From a virus, in IMG/VR virus record IMGVR_UViG_3300036852_000742, positions 1 through 64,000 of that record: a stretch of 64,000 bases of DNA; one strand, given 5' to 3'. Shown here piece by piece: positions 40,762 to 48,022 of this stretch (position 1 is its first letter; every line of letters starts with the position of its first letter). The translations under genes were made by a program, and so were the position numbers. The notes below the pieces were generated by a model. It made no database searches. It worked only from the letters and a program-made list of their open reading frames with translations, and was not told where the DNA came from.

Positions 40762-42615
40762 GTGGCAATGGCGATCGCAGCGCCCTTTCTCTGCGAGCCA
40801 CATGGTGAGCTTGCACGGCCAGACAATGATCTCGTGGCAATGGCGATCGCAGCGCCCTTTCTCTGCGAGGCGTCAGGACGTCAGCTACTACAGGTCTCCG
40901 TCCGAGTGACAACGGCGAGCGCAGCGCCTCGAACTCTGCGAGCGGCCATGTCTACAGAGGCCGGCGCATCGTCGGTTCGACGCGACAATGGCGAGCGCAG
41001 CGCCTCTTTCTCTGCGAGTGCGCCATGGGTTTACGCGGACTCCTGGCGAGGTACGTGACGACGGCGAGCGCAGCGCCTCAAATCTGCGAGGTCCGGGCTG
41101 TCGCGTTCGTCATGGGTGACGAACGCGATCGCAGCGATCCTTCTCTGCGAGTACGTCGACGACTCCGGCGCCGAGGCGAGGCGGTTCAAGTGGCAATGGC
41201 GATCGCAGCGCCCAAAGACTGCGAGCTTAGCTCCTCGTCGTAGTACCCCTGCACTGCAAGGTGGCAATGGCGAGCGCAGCGCCTGAAATCTGCGAGCCGG
41301 TGATTCGGTGCGGCCGGCGTTGGGTGGTACCTGCATGTGACCATGGCGAGCGCAGCGCCTCAACTCTGCGAGAAGGGGCAGGGCCTGTCGCGCGTACCAG
41401 GCCCGCGCGGTGACCATGGCGAGCGCAGCGCCTCAACTCTGCGAGTCCCGCCAGCTTGACTACCCGCTAGCCTGGATCAGGCCGGTGACCATGGCGAGCG
41501 CAGCGCCTCAACTCTGCGAGTCTCCACCGGCGTCATGCTCACTTCGCGCAACCCCAAGGTGACCATGGCGAGCGCAGCGCCTCAACTCTGCGAGGAGGGT
41601 CTCCCGTAGCAGCTCGGTGCAGCGTGACAACGGCGAGCGCAGCGCCTGAAATCTGCGACGCTATATCGTGAAGCAGGCGCACCATTATGAGCGTGGTGAC
41701 AATGGCGAGCGCAGCGCCCCTCTTTCTGCGAGTACCTGAACCACGCCCGAGCGGCTTCCGTTGCCTGCGGCGTAGCAACGGCGAGCGCAGCGCCCTTTTT
41801 CTGCGAGTGCGTGTGCGGCGAGGCCGCAGTACTGACGCGACAGTGGCGAGCGCAGCGCCTAAAACCTGCGACTTGGTATCCCGATCCAGGCGGCCCGTGA
41901 GACCGCGTAAGTGACAACGGCGACCGCAGCGCCCTTTCTCTGCGAGGCTGCAATGAGTAACTACATGGATGTCCGGCGCAGGTAACGATGGTGATCGCAG
42001 CACCTCAAAACTGCGAGTGGATGGTCCCGATGTTGGTCGTGATCGAGGGCGCCGCGCGTGACAATGGTGATCGCAGCACCTCAAACTGCGAGGTCGTCAG
42101 CCGCACGGACGCGGCAAGGTTTGAGACCATGAGCGACAATGGCGATCACAGCGCCTCAAAACCTGCGAGCTGGATGCGGCGGCGGAGCATCTCCGCGTCG
42201 CGCGTACCGGCGACAATGGCGATCACAGCGACCACAAACTGTGAGATCCTCTCAACCGGTGCTAGCTTGCGCGCGACCGGTTGCGTGACGATGGTGATCG
42301 CAGCGCCCAAAACCTGCGAGCACGGCAGCGCCTCCAGCCCGACCGGTTGCGCGACGACGGTGAGCGCAGCACCCAAGAAGACACTGCGAGTTCGAGTACG
42401 TGTCGGCTCCTCCAAGGGCGACATGGGCGACGATGGTGAGCGCAGCGCCCAAAGTCTGCGAGTGATGGGGTGGCGCGAGCAGTACGACCGCATGCAGGTG
42501 GCAATGGCAATGGCGATCGCAGCGCCCAAAACCTGCGAGTCCATAGCTTGGATGGGTTACCACTCCGCGCTACGGCGCGACAACGGTGATCGCAGCGCCC
42601 CAACGATCCTGCGAG
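40762..42615 (+). CRISPR. CRISPR array with 26 degenerate repeats, 25 spacers
   Basis: Repeats are usually 36 nt (range 35-42), begin G(T/C)GRCAATGGCGA-like and end CTGCGAG; spacers are 25-40 nt, mostly 35-40. Repeat starts: 40762, 40834, 40906, 40982, 41055, 41116, 41190, 41261, 41337, 41410, 41485, 41559, 41624, 41696, 41772, 41837, 41911, 41982, 42058, 42133, 42210, 42285, 42351, 42427, 42498, 42577. Repeats 1 and 2 are identical and repeats 9-12 are identical; others vary. Each holds CGCAG and CTGCG (stem) around a variable loop. Same direction as cas12m. Repeats 13 and 16 end CTGCGAC. Confidence 0.9.
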
Positions 42616-42637
42616 TACTGCTCCGGGTGCGAAGAAT

Positions 42638-42674
42638 GCCCCGCCCCAAACGCCAGCGGCGTCGGGGGCGGGGC
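42638..42674. terminator. Hairpin ending the CRISPR region
   Basis: A 10-bp stem (GCCCCGCCCC at 42638-42647 with 42665-42674) holding an inner CGCC/GGCG pair. It lies 22 bp after the last repeat and 18 bp before the stop of the convergent leftward gene, so it may end transcripts from both sides. Confidence 0.65.
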
Positions 42675-42692
42675 AACGTGCGCGGGGAGAAG

Positions 42693-42962
42693 CTAGGCCA
42701 CGGTGACGTGCACCCCGTCCGCCAGGTCCACTGCACCTCCGGCGCGGGCCACCCGGTGCGCAGCTTCGGCGGTGAGCCCGGCGGCGACCAGGCGCAGCAT
42801 CATCGCCGCCACTTTGGGTTCGGTGGCCGGCCAGCGGCGGGGTACACCCGATCCGGGGGCGGGGTCGACAGGTTGGAGGTAGCCGCGCCGGGTCCACACA
42901 TCGGCCCGGCGGGGGGTGAGCCCGACAGCGAGCATGTCCTGGTAGCCGGCGTCGTTGTTCAC
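42693..42962 (-). CDS. MerR-like small HTH protein, 89 aa
   Basis: GTG at 42962 overlaps the upstream TGA. The core (LAVGLTPRRADVWTRRGYLQ then RRWPATEPKVAAMMLRLVAA) has the MerR-like winged-helix layout common in short actinophage regulators, with a final domain HRVARAGGAVDLADGVHV. Its target is unknown; it is the nearest leftward gene to the CRISPR array. Confidence 0.65.
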   Translation of the reverse strand: MNNDAGYQDMLAVGLTPRRADVWTRRGYLQPVDPAPGSGVPRRWPATEPKVAAMMLRLVAAGLTAEAAHRVARAGGAVDLADGVHVTVA

Positions 42963-43282
42963 CGCCGTGTCGGCGGTGTTGTCGGGTTGTACTGGGGCTG
43001 CCCGGTGGACACACCCAACGACAACAGGACCCGGGCGGCGCGGTGCGCGAACCCGGCGCCGCGCCGGGTATCGGGCCAGCGTTCCAACCACCGCCCCAAC
43101 TCCCACACCGCCCCGGCGAGCACAAACCCGATGACCTCGAAGAGCACTGCCTCACCAACATGAACGCCCAACGGCTCCAACTTCACCAGCGCCGGTTGCG
43201 CCCACACCACCAGCACAGCGGCGACGTGTCCGAGCAGGATCGGCCACCAGGTCCGCAGCCGCGCGGCAAGCTCATCGGACAT
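42959..43282 (-). CDS. Membrane protein, 107 aa
   Basis: The ATG at 43282 has GGAGG 6 nt upstream. Two hydrophobic segments (ILLGHVAAVLVVWA, LFEVIGFVLAGAVW). Followed by the MerR-like gene in the same operon. Its upstream side was interrupted by the insertion element, so its original promoter may have been lost or moved. Confidence 0.6.
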   Translation of the reverse strand: MSDELAARLRTWWPILLGHVAAVLVVWAQPALVKLEPLGVHVGEAVLFEVIGFVLAGAVWELGRWLERWPDTRRGAGFAHRAARVLLSLGVSTGQPQYNPTTPPTRR

Positions 43283-43339
43283 GCCTGCCTCCACGCGTAG
43301 CCTTGGGCCGGTGACAGACAAAGCCAACGGGTTGATCTG

Positions 43340-43480
43340 TTGACATCCTCCCCCGTCTAAGGGCGGGGGATTCCAACTGCAAGCGGTTGAGGTTCACGGG
43401 CGCTCAACGCCTTGCGGCGTGTCGCCCCTCCGGCACGAGACGGTTGTCTCGGGACTGGTGTGCAGTCCTGTCCTGCCGCG
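43340..43480 (-). ncRNA. Putative omega RNA (reRNA) of tnpB
   Basis: In this family a guide RNA is made from the 3' end of tnpB through the hairpin end, with a guide taken from the sequence just outside the element (here about 43320-43339). Only the hairpin and gene order support this; the start of the RNA is unknown. Confidence 0.4.
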
Positions 43481-44580
43481 ATGTTGATGCTGGCGTTGTG
43501 GTCGGCGTTGCAGGTAAAGCCGCAGGCGGTGCAACAGAATCGGGCTTGGCTCTCGCGCGAGTTCTTGTCGATCCATCCGCAGGCACTGCAACGCAGGCTG
43601 GTGTAGGCGGCTTTGACTTTCTGGACGCGGCCGGGGGCTTTGTCTTCGGTGCGCCGGGCGAGCATGCCCCACCCGGACGCGAGGATGGCCCGGTTCAGGC
43701 CGGCCTTCTGCCGGACGTTGCGGCCGGGGCTATCGACGGTGCCCCTTGCGGTCGCGGTCATGTTCTTGATCCGCAGGTCTTCGAGGCGGATCACGTCGAA
43801 CCGGCGGGCGAATGCGGTGCTGGTTTTCTCGGTCCAGTCCTTGCGGATGTCCGCCTCGCGTGCCTTGAGCCGTGCGATCCGCTGACGCTCAACCTGCACT
43901 ACCTCGGACCGCTTCGGTGCCCGAGCCTTGCGCCGTTCTGCCTTACGCAGTCGGGCCCGCTCTTTGCTGGACAGGCGAGGGCAGGCCAGTGTTTCGCCCG
44001 TGCTCAACGCGGCCGTGATGGTCACGCCCCGGTCGACGCCGACAACCGTTCCGTTTCCGGGAGACTCGATCGGGTCGGGGATGACCGCGAACGCGACGTG
44101 CCAACGCCCGGAGCGGTCACAGGTGATGCGGTACGACTTGCATGCCGCAACGGATCGCGACCAGCGGAACCGAACCCAGCCAACCTTGGGAACCTTGACC
44201 TGACCCCAGTGTCGGTTCAGCCGTTGGACATGGAGTCCGAAGGTGAAGTCGGTGATCCGGAAGCCTTCGTGGACGTACTTGCTGCGCCACGTCGGCCGCA
44301 TGTGGGCGCCCGTAAAGAAGTTGGCCATGGCTTGGGCGTAGTCGCGCAGAGCCTGTTGCTGGACGTTAACCGAACCGGCGGCGAGCCACGGCTCGGCGGT
44401 GCGCGCTTCGGTGAGTTGGCGGCACTGGACGACGAAGCTGGGGGCCGACCGACGGGCACGCGCGGGCGTCCACCACGCTCCCTGTTCAACGGCCAGATTC
44501 CAGACGTACCGGGCGTCACCGCAGTGCGACAGAAGGGTCGCCTCCTGCGCCACGGTCGGGTACAGCCGATACCTGGACAT
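43357..44580 (-). CDS. tnpB: TnpB RNA-guided nuclease
   Basis: 407 aa. VGVDRG (D183), RLEDL (E267) and CNADHNA (D360) are the three RuvC catalytic residues, all intact. The zinc ribbon CSAC...CTAC (C331, C334, C350, C353) sits between the last two, and the C-terminal residues are coded inside the hairpin end, as is usual. The ATG at 44580 matches MSRYRLYPT, the common TnpB start. It probably makes an active RNA-guided nuclease for element retention. Cas12 effectors derive from TnpB, and a Cas12m gene lies about 3 kb away. Confidence 0.9.
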   Translation of the reverse strand: MSRYRLYPTVAQEATLLSHCGDARYVWNLAVEQGAWWTPARARRSAPSFVVQCRQLTEARTAEPWLAAGSVNVQQQALRDYAQAMANFFTGAHMRPTWRSKYVHEGFRITDFTFGLHVQRLNRHWGQVKVPKVGWVRFRWSRSVAACKSYRITCDRSGRWHVAFAVIPDPIESPGNGTVVGVDRGVTITAALSTGETLACPRLSSKERARLRKAERRKARAPKRSEVVQVERQRIARLKAREADIRKDWTEKTSTAFARRFDVIRLEDLRIKNMTATARGTVDSPGRNVRQKAGLNRAILASGWGMLARRTEDKAPGRVQKVKAAYTSLRCSACGWIDKNSRESQARFCCTACGFTCNADHNASINIAAGQDCTPVPRQPSRAGGATRRKALSAREPQPLAVGIPRP

Positions 44581-44608
44581 GGAACCATAATAGCACCATG
44601 ATGGTCCC

Positions 44609-44758
44609 ATGAAGCATGTGAACCTGCGCCTACCCGACGACGTCCACGAGGCAGTCAAAGCAGCCGCCGAACACGACCGACGTTCCCTCAACAGCATGCT
44701 GATCGTCCTCATCGAGCGAGCCCTCACGGCAGACCGTCCAACCTCACCCCCGCCCTGA
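44609..44758 (+). CDS. Arc-type ribbon-helix-helix protein of the IS
   Basis: 49 aa, too short for most gene finders: MKHVNLRLPDDVHEAVKAAA then HDRRSLNSMLIVLIERAL. A textbook Arc/RHH unit. Its ATG is only 28 bp from the divergent tnpB start, the standard arrangement in actinobacterial TnpB elements; it probably represses tnpB. Its last codons overlap the end hairpin of the element. Confidence 0.75.
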   Translation: MKHVNLRLPDDVHEAVKAAAEHDRRSLNSMLIVLIERALTADRPTSPPP

Positions 44759-44842
44759 AGGACGAGGCACCCGCCGGACAAGGGTCGGTGGCTGCCGGAT
44801 CCGCACCGCCGCCCCGGTGAATCGACGGCCCGGGTGCGCGGT

Positions 44843-45280
44843 TCAGAGTTTGAGGATGATCGCAAGGATCGAGCCTGCGAGGATCGCCGCCCCGCACAGG
44901 TACGCCCAGCCCAGATTCAGCCCGGTCGAGCGGCCTTCGGTCTTGTCGATCCTGGACGCCAACTCACGTATCCGCTCACCGGTACCGGCGCGCTGTGCCT
45001 CAAACTCGACGCGCGACACGAACGTGGCCGTCTGATCAGACAGGGTCTGACGAAACTCGTTGACCCCTTCGAAGCGTTTCTCCGTGGCCACTTCAGCCTT
45101 CGTGACGGCTTTCTCCGCCGCGATCAGCGCCGCCCCGATGGCCTTCTCGGCCGCGAGGAGGGCCGCGTCGATTGCTTTTGTCTGGGCGTCGAAACGCTGC
45201 TGGTAGCGCAGATCAGTTTCGACGAACAAGGCCCGGACATGCTCCAGGAGTGTGATACGTGAAGACCTCACACCCCACAC
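44843..45280 (-). CDS. Coiled-coil membrane protein, holin candidate
   Basis: 145 aa. A long helical part rich in AAEKA repeats (AALLAAEKAIGAALIAAEKA, residues about 38-58) and one C-terminal membrane segment (WAYLCGAAILAGSILAIILK, 125-144). This layout is common for proteins near actinophage endolysins and may form the holin or a holin-like membrane anchor. Start GTG at 45280, coded 11 bp from the endolysin stop. Confidence 0.6.
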   Translation of the reverse strand: MWGVRSSRITLLEHVRALFVETDLRYQQRFDAQTKAIDAALLAAEKAIGAALIAAEKAVTKAEVATEKRFEGVNEFRQTLSDQTATFVSRVEFEAQRAGTGERIRELASRIDKTEGRSTGLNLGWAYLCGAAILAGSILAIILKL

Positions 45281-45291
45281 CCCTTTTTTGG

Positions 45292-46176
45292 TTAGGCGCC
45301 GAACGCGTCGCCGGCAGCGGACAGTCTGGTAGCGAGGTCGACGACCGCTGTTGTGAGCCCGGCCAGTGAGGCGCCTACGGCGGCCGACACGGATGCGGTG
45401 ATCGCGGCGAGTTGCGCATCGGTCAGCTCGATGGGCGGTGCCGACGCGGCGGCCTCGATCCGGTCGAGCTGCTTGCCCCGCGCGCCCTTATCGGGTCCGT
45501 ACGCGCCAGCGCTGGTCTGTTCGCCGGCCCACAAATCGGCCAGCAGAACAGCCGCCGTCCGGCTGCCCACAGATTCGGGTTTGCCCCATTCGCCGTAGTC
45601 GAGATCCGTCATTGGGTCCTCCATGAACGTCGCGATATCGGCGAGCAGCACGTCCCACGGGAACTCAGGCCCAGGGTCGGTGTGGTCGCCGCCGTCCTCA
45701 GGCCAGCCGATCGTCCAGTCGTAGTGCCCGCAGATCCCGCGCGCGGCCGGGTCGCGCACGCCTCGGCCCACGACGCGCACCGCCGGGATGCCCCACTTGG
45801 CCATGTCGCGGGCGGCCTGGCGGGCGGCGTTGCGGATCGTCGCCCGGCTCACCGGATCCAGCCACTGCGCCCGCGTCTGGACGGTGCCGGCCAGCTCGTA
45901 GTGGATGCCGAACGCGTTGCCGTGCCACAGCGCGGTGTGGCTGCGATCCGTCGTCCGTACACAGTGGACGACCGAGTCGCTGTCGACGTGATAGTGGGCA
46001 CTGGTCCCGTCGGTGCGCCTCTGGTCGTACGCCGCGCCGCTCTCGCCCGCGTCCGGGCCTTCATGGCCGGCGGTGTAGTGGATCGTCACAAAGCGGGGTG
46101 GGCCGTCCGGGCGACCACGCGAAAACGAGCGCGGGGGCACCCACGCCAGATCCGGATATTCGGGAGACTGCGCCAT
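45292..46176 (-). CDS. N-acetylmuramoyl-L-alanine amidase endolysin
   Basis: 294 aa. IHYTAGHE (H33 zinc ligand), GIHYELAGTVQTR and GHYDWTIGW (H151) with DHTDPGPEFPWD (H165, T166, D167) form an Amidase_2 zinc site that cuts the peptide stem of peptidoglycan. A C-terminal region (about 200-294) with Ala-rich helices may bind the cell wall. The ATG at 46176 has AAAGGGGG upstream. Lies next to a likely holin, forming the lysis cassette. Confidence 0.88.
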   Translation of the reverse strand: MAQSPEYPDLAWVPPRSFSRGRPDGPPRFVTIHYTAGHEGPDAGESGAAYDQRRTDGTSAHYHVDSDSVVHCVRTTDRSHTALWHGNAFGIHYELAGTVQTRAQWLDPVSRATIRNAARQAARDMAKWGIPAVRVVGRGVRDPAARGICGHYDWTIGWPEDGGDHTDPGPEFPWDVLLADIATFMEDPMTDLDYGEWGKPESVGSRTAAVLLADLWAGEQTSAGAYGPDKGARGKQLDRIEAAASAPPIELTDAQLAAITASVSAAVGASLAGLTTAVVDLATRLSAAGDAFGA

Positions 46177-46220
46177 CACTGCGCCCCCTTTCGCCGCGTC
46201 GAAGGGGGACACTGGGCGCC

Positions 46221-46985
46221 GTGAACATTCCGATGAGCAGGGCCCTGTCGGTAGTTGCGGCGCTGGCTGTGGTTGTGGTGGGCGGTGCCGGACCGTCATC
46301 CACTCGCGCGGCGGCACTCCCGGCGGAGTTAGTGATCATGACCATGGGTGACTCGATCACCCTGGCTGCCGAGTCGGGCGGGGAAAGCTACCGCGCTGAG
46401 TTGGGGCGGCTCCTCGACCAGGCCGGCGTCGCGCACCGGTTCGTGATCGCCGCGCACGGCGGTTGGGGCTGCCGCGACTGGGTCCCGCTGGCGCAGAACC
46501 TCGTTGCGACGGAGCGGCCTGATGTTGTGCTGCTGAACTGCGGAACCAACGACGGCGGCCTGCCCGACTTCGAAGGGCAATACTACTGGCTGATCAACAA
46601 CCTGTTAAGCGGCAACGGGTGGGGCACTCGGGTGATGCCCAGTTGGGTCATGTACTCGGCTGTGCCACCGGGAGCGGCCTGGTTGCGGGACAGTGAGCCC
46701 AGGGCCAACGACGCGATCTACCGGGTGATCGTGCCGTCGGTCTGGAAAGCCCAGGGCCGGGTGGTCAACTTCGCCAACACCGGGGCCATCCCCGAGGCTT
46801 ATTTGGACTCTGGCGGTGTCCACCCAACAACGGCCGGCTACACGGCGATGGGCAGGCTCTGGTTCGAGGCGTTGCGCCCGGTGTACGGGCTGCCGGACAT
46901 CGCACCGAAAACGTGCGGGCTGACTGGGAGAAGACCGGGTGGCCTGACCCCGGCCTACCTTCCATGTACGGTCCTGGCTGGGTAG
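46221..46985 (+). CDS. Secreted SGNH/GDSL hydrolase
   Basis: 254 aa. A hydrophobic signal peptide (ALSVVAALAVVVVGG, residues 8-22) ends near ARA. MGDSIT (42-47) carries the nucleophile Ser in GDS, NCGTND gives the block III residues, and DSGGVHPTTAGY has the catalytic Asp-x2-His. SGNH enzymes hydrolyse esters; acting outside the cell it might deacylate cell-wall glycans. The GTG at 46221 is chosen. It reads rightward among leftward lysis and tail genes, so it looks like a separately expressed moron. Confidence 0.8.
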   Translation: MNIPMSRALSVVAALAVVVVGGAGPSSTRAAALPAELVIMTMGDSITLAAESGGESYRAELGRLLDQAGVAHRFVIAAHGGWGCRDWVPLAQNLVATERPDVVLLNCGTNDGGLPDFEGQYYWLINNLLSGNGWGTRVMPSWVMYSAVPPGAAWLRDSEPRANDAIYRVIVPSVWKAQGRVVNFANTGAIPEAYLDSGGVHPTTAGYTAMGRLWFEALRPVYGLPDIAPKTCGLTGRRPGGLTPAYLPCTVLAG

Positions 46986-46991
46986 CCGGGT

Positions 46992-47600
46992 CTAGGCCTG
47001 GTAGCAGAGGAGGGCGAAGATCTGGTCGTTGGTCGCCCACGCCGTCCCCGGGCCGGCGGAGCCCAGCGCGGTGCCGATGCCCTGCTGGAAGATCTCGATG
47101 TTGGTTGAGTTGAGCCCTCTGGCGACGTCGCAGTAAAAGCCGGAGCCGGAGTCTTGAATGAAGACCACACCGGCGCACCGGCTCTGCGCTGCCGTGCTGG
47201 CGGCGACCGGGATGCTGAAACGGTAGGCGCCCGACCCGGCGGAGTAGGTGGACCCGATGGTGACCGCGAAGGCAAAGAACACGGTCTTGCCGATCTGGAC
47301 CCACTCGGCGGCGTAGGTGCTGTTTCCCTTGGTGGGGTTGGTTGTGACGGCGGTGATCGCGAAGGTGGCCGAGTAGTCGGTCCAGGCCCCCAGCGGGAGA
47401 CCGTTGAGCCAGGCGGCCCCGCTGTAGCCGTCGTACCGGTCGCTGTCAGCCAGGTACGACAGCATTCCCTCAACCGGTGCGGTGACCGCCGAGGTGCGGG
47501 CGGCCTCCGTGGCGAACGGGGTGACGACCTGGTCGCGGATGTTGGCGTTGGCCCACGCGGCGGTGATGGTCGTGCCGGCGACGTTCGTGGTGTAGGGCAC
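46992..47600 (-). CDS. Tail tip / minor tail protein
   Basis: 202 aa. N-terminus VPYTTNVAGTTITAAWANAN is the typical attachment segment of actinophage minor tail or fibre proteins, followed by a beta-rich knob (WVQIGKTVFFAFAVTIGSTY). Probably recognises the host surface. The GTG at 47600 has GGAGGAG 6 nt upstream. First gene of the tail-end group. Confidence 0.7.
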   Translation of the reverse strand: MPYTTNVAGTTITAAWANANIRDQVVTPFATEAARTSAVTAPVEGMLSYLADSDRYDGYSGAAWLNGLPLGAWTDYSATFAITAVTTNPTKGNSTYAAEWVQIGKTVFFAFAVTIGSTYSAGSGAYRFSIPVAASTAAQSRCAGVVFIQDSGSGFYCDVARGLNSTNIEIFQQGIGTALGSAGPGTAWATNDQIFALLCYQA

Positions 47601-47602
47601 CC

Positions 47603-48004
47603 CTACTCCTCCTCCCCACGCCAAACGCCCAACGGTCGGTGGTCGGCCTCGGCCGGGATCGGGTCGTAGCCCAGGCGCAGGACGCCGTAGCGGGCCGGCG
47701 CGCCCATCAGCCGCAGCGCCTTGCACACCGTGGAGCCGTGCGATTCGCCCTCGACCGCCGCTGTCGACTCATCGGCGGCGTGCCCAGCCCCGGCGCAGTA
47801 GTCCAAATTGGACGGTGCGACCCCGCCGACCATCACCGCCCACCGGTAGCCGGCGGGGATCGTCGGATGCACGCCCACATCAATCGGGTGGATCACGACC
47901 GTCACTTCGGGCACCAGCACAGGCCCTGGCGGGCCGGCGGGCACCACCCGCGCCACAAGGTCGGTCTCCGCCTTGGCCATGTAGTCGCTCAGGACTGCCG
48001 TCAC
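47603..48004 (-). CDS. Tail-region hypothetical protein, 133 aa
   Basis: Mixed protein with VPEVTVVIHPIDVGVHPTIP and AGHAADESTAAVEGESHGST. It sits between two tail proteins and is likely a structural or assembly component. No recognised domain. Confidence 0.6.
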   Translation of the reverse strand: MTAVLSDYMAKAETDLVARVVPAGPPGPVLVPEVTVVIHPIDVGVHPTIPAGYRWAVMVGGVAPSNLDYCAGAGHAADESTAAVEGESHGSTVCKALRLMGAPARYGVLRLGYDPIPAEADHRPLGVWRGEEE

Positions 48005-48022
48005 CCGCGCTCCTCGCTGCTG

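Larger units (their letters stand above)
43338..44790 (-). mobile_element. IS200/IS605-family element, TnpB only (IS1341-type)
   Basis: About 1.45 kb with tnpB and a divergent ribbon-helix-helix gene and no tnpA. The tnpB-distal end has TCCCCCG/CGGGGGA (43349-43370) next to TTGACATCC, the classic hairpin end of actinobacterial IS200/IS605 elements; the other end has CGCCCTGAAGGACG (44751-44764). The exact outer boundary on the right is not visible because these elements make no target duplication. It separates the small leftward operon at 42.7-43.3 kb from the lysis genes. Confidence 0.8.

Noticed and set aside
41446-41484. Spacer 10 shares TACCCGCTAG with promoters P5 and P6
   Set aside because: A 10-base match is within chance in GC-rich DNA and does not extend on either side; kept only as a hint for a proper spacer search.
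40762-42615. Array as simple tandem repeats or iterons
   Set aside because: Unit length (about 36) alternates with unrelated 35-40 nt spacers, and the array follows a Cas12m gene; plain tandem repeats or iterons would not have unique intervening sequences of such regular length.
41987-43163. 391-aa rightward open frame over the array and beyond
   Set aside because: It translates the repeats and spacers of the CRISPR array and the antisense of two small genes; no coherent protein or ribosome site.
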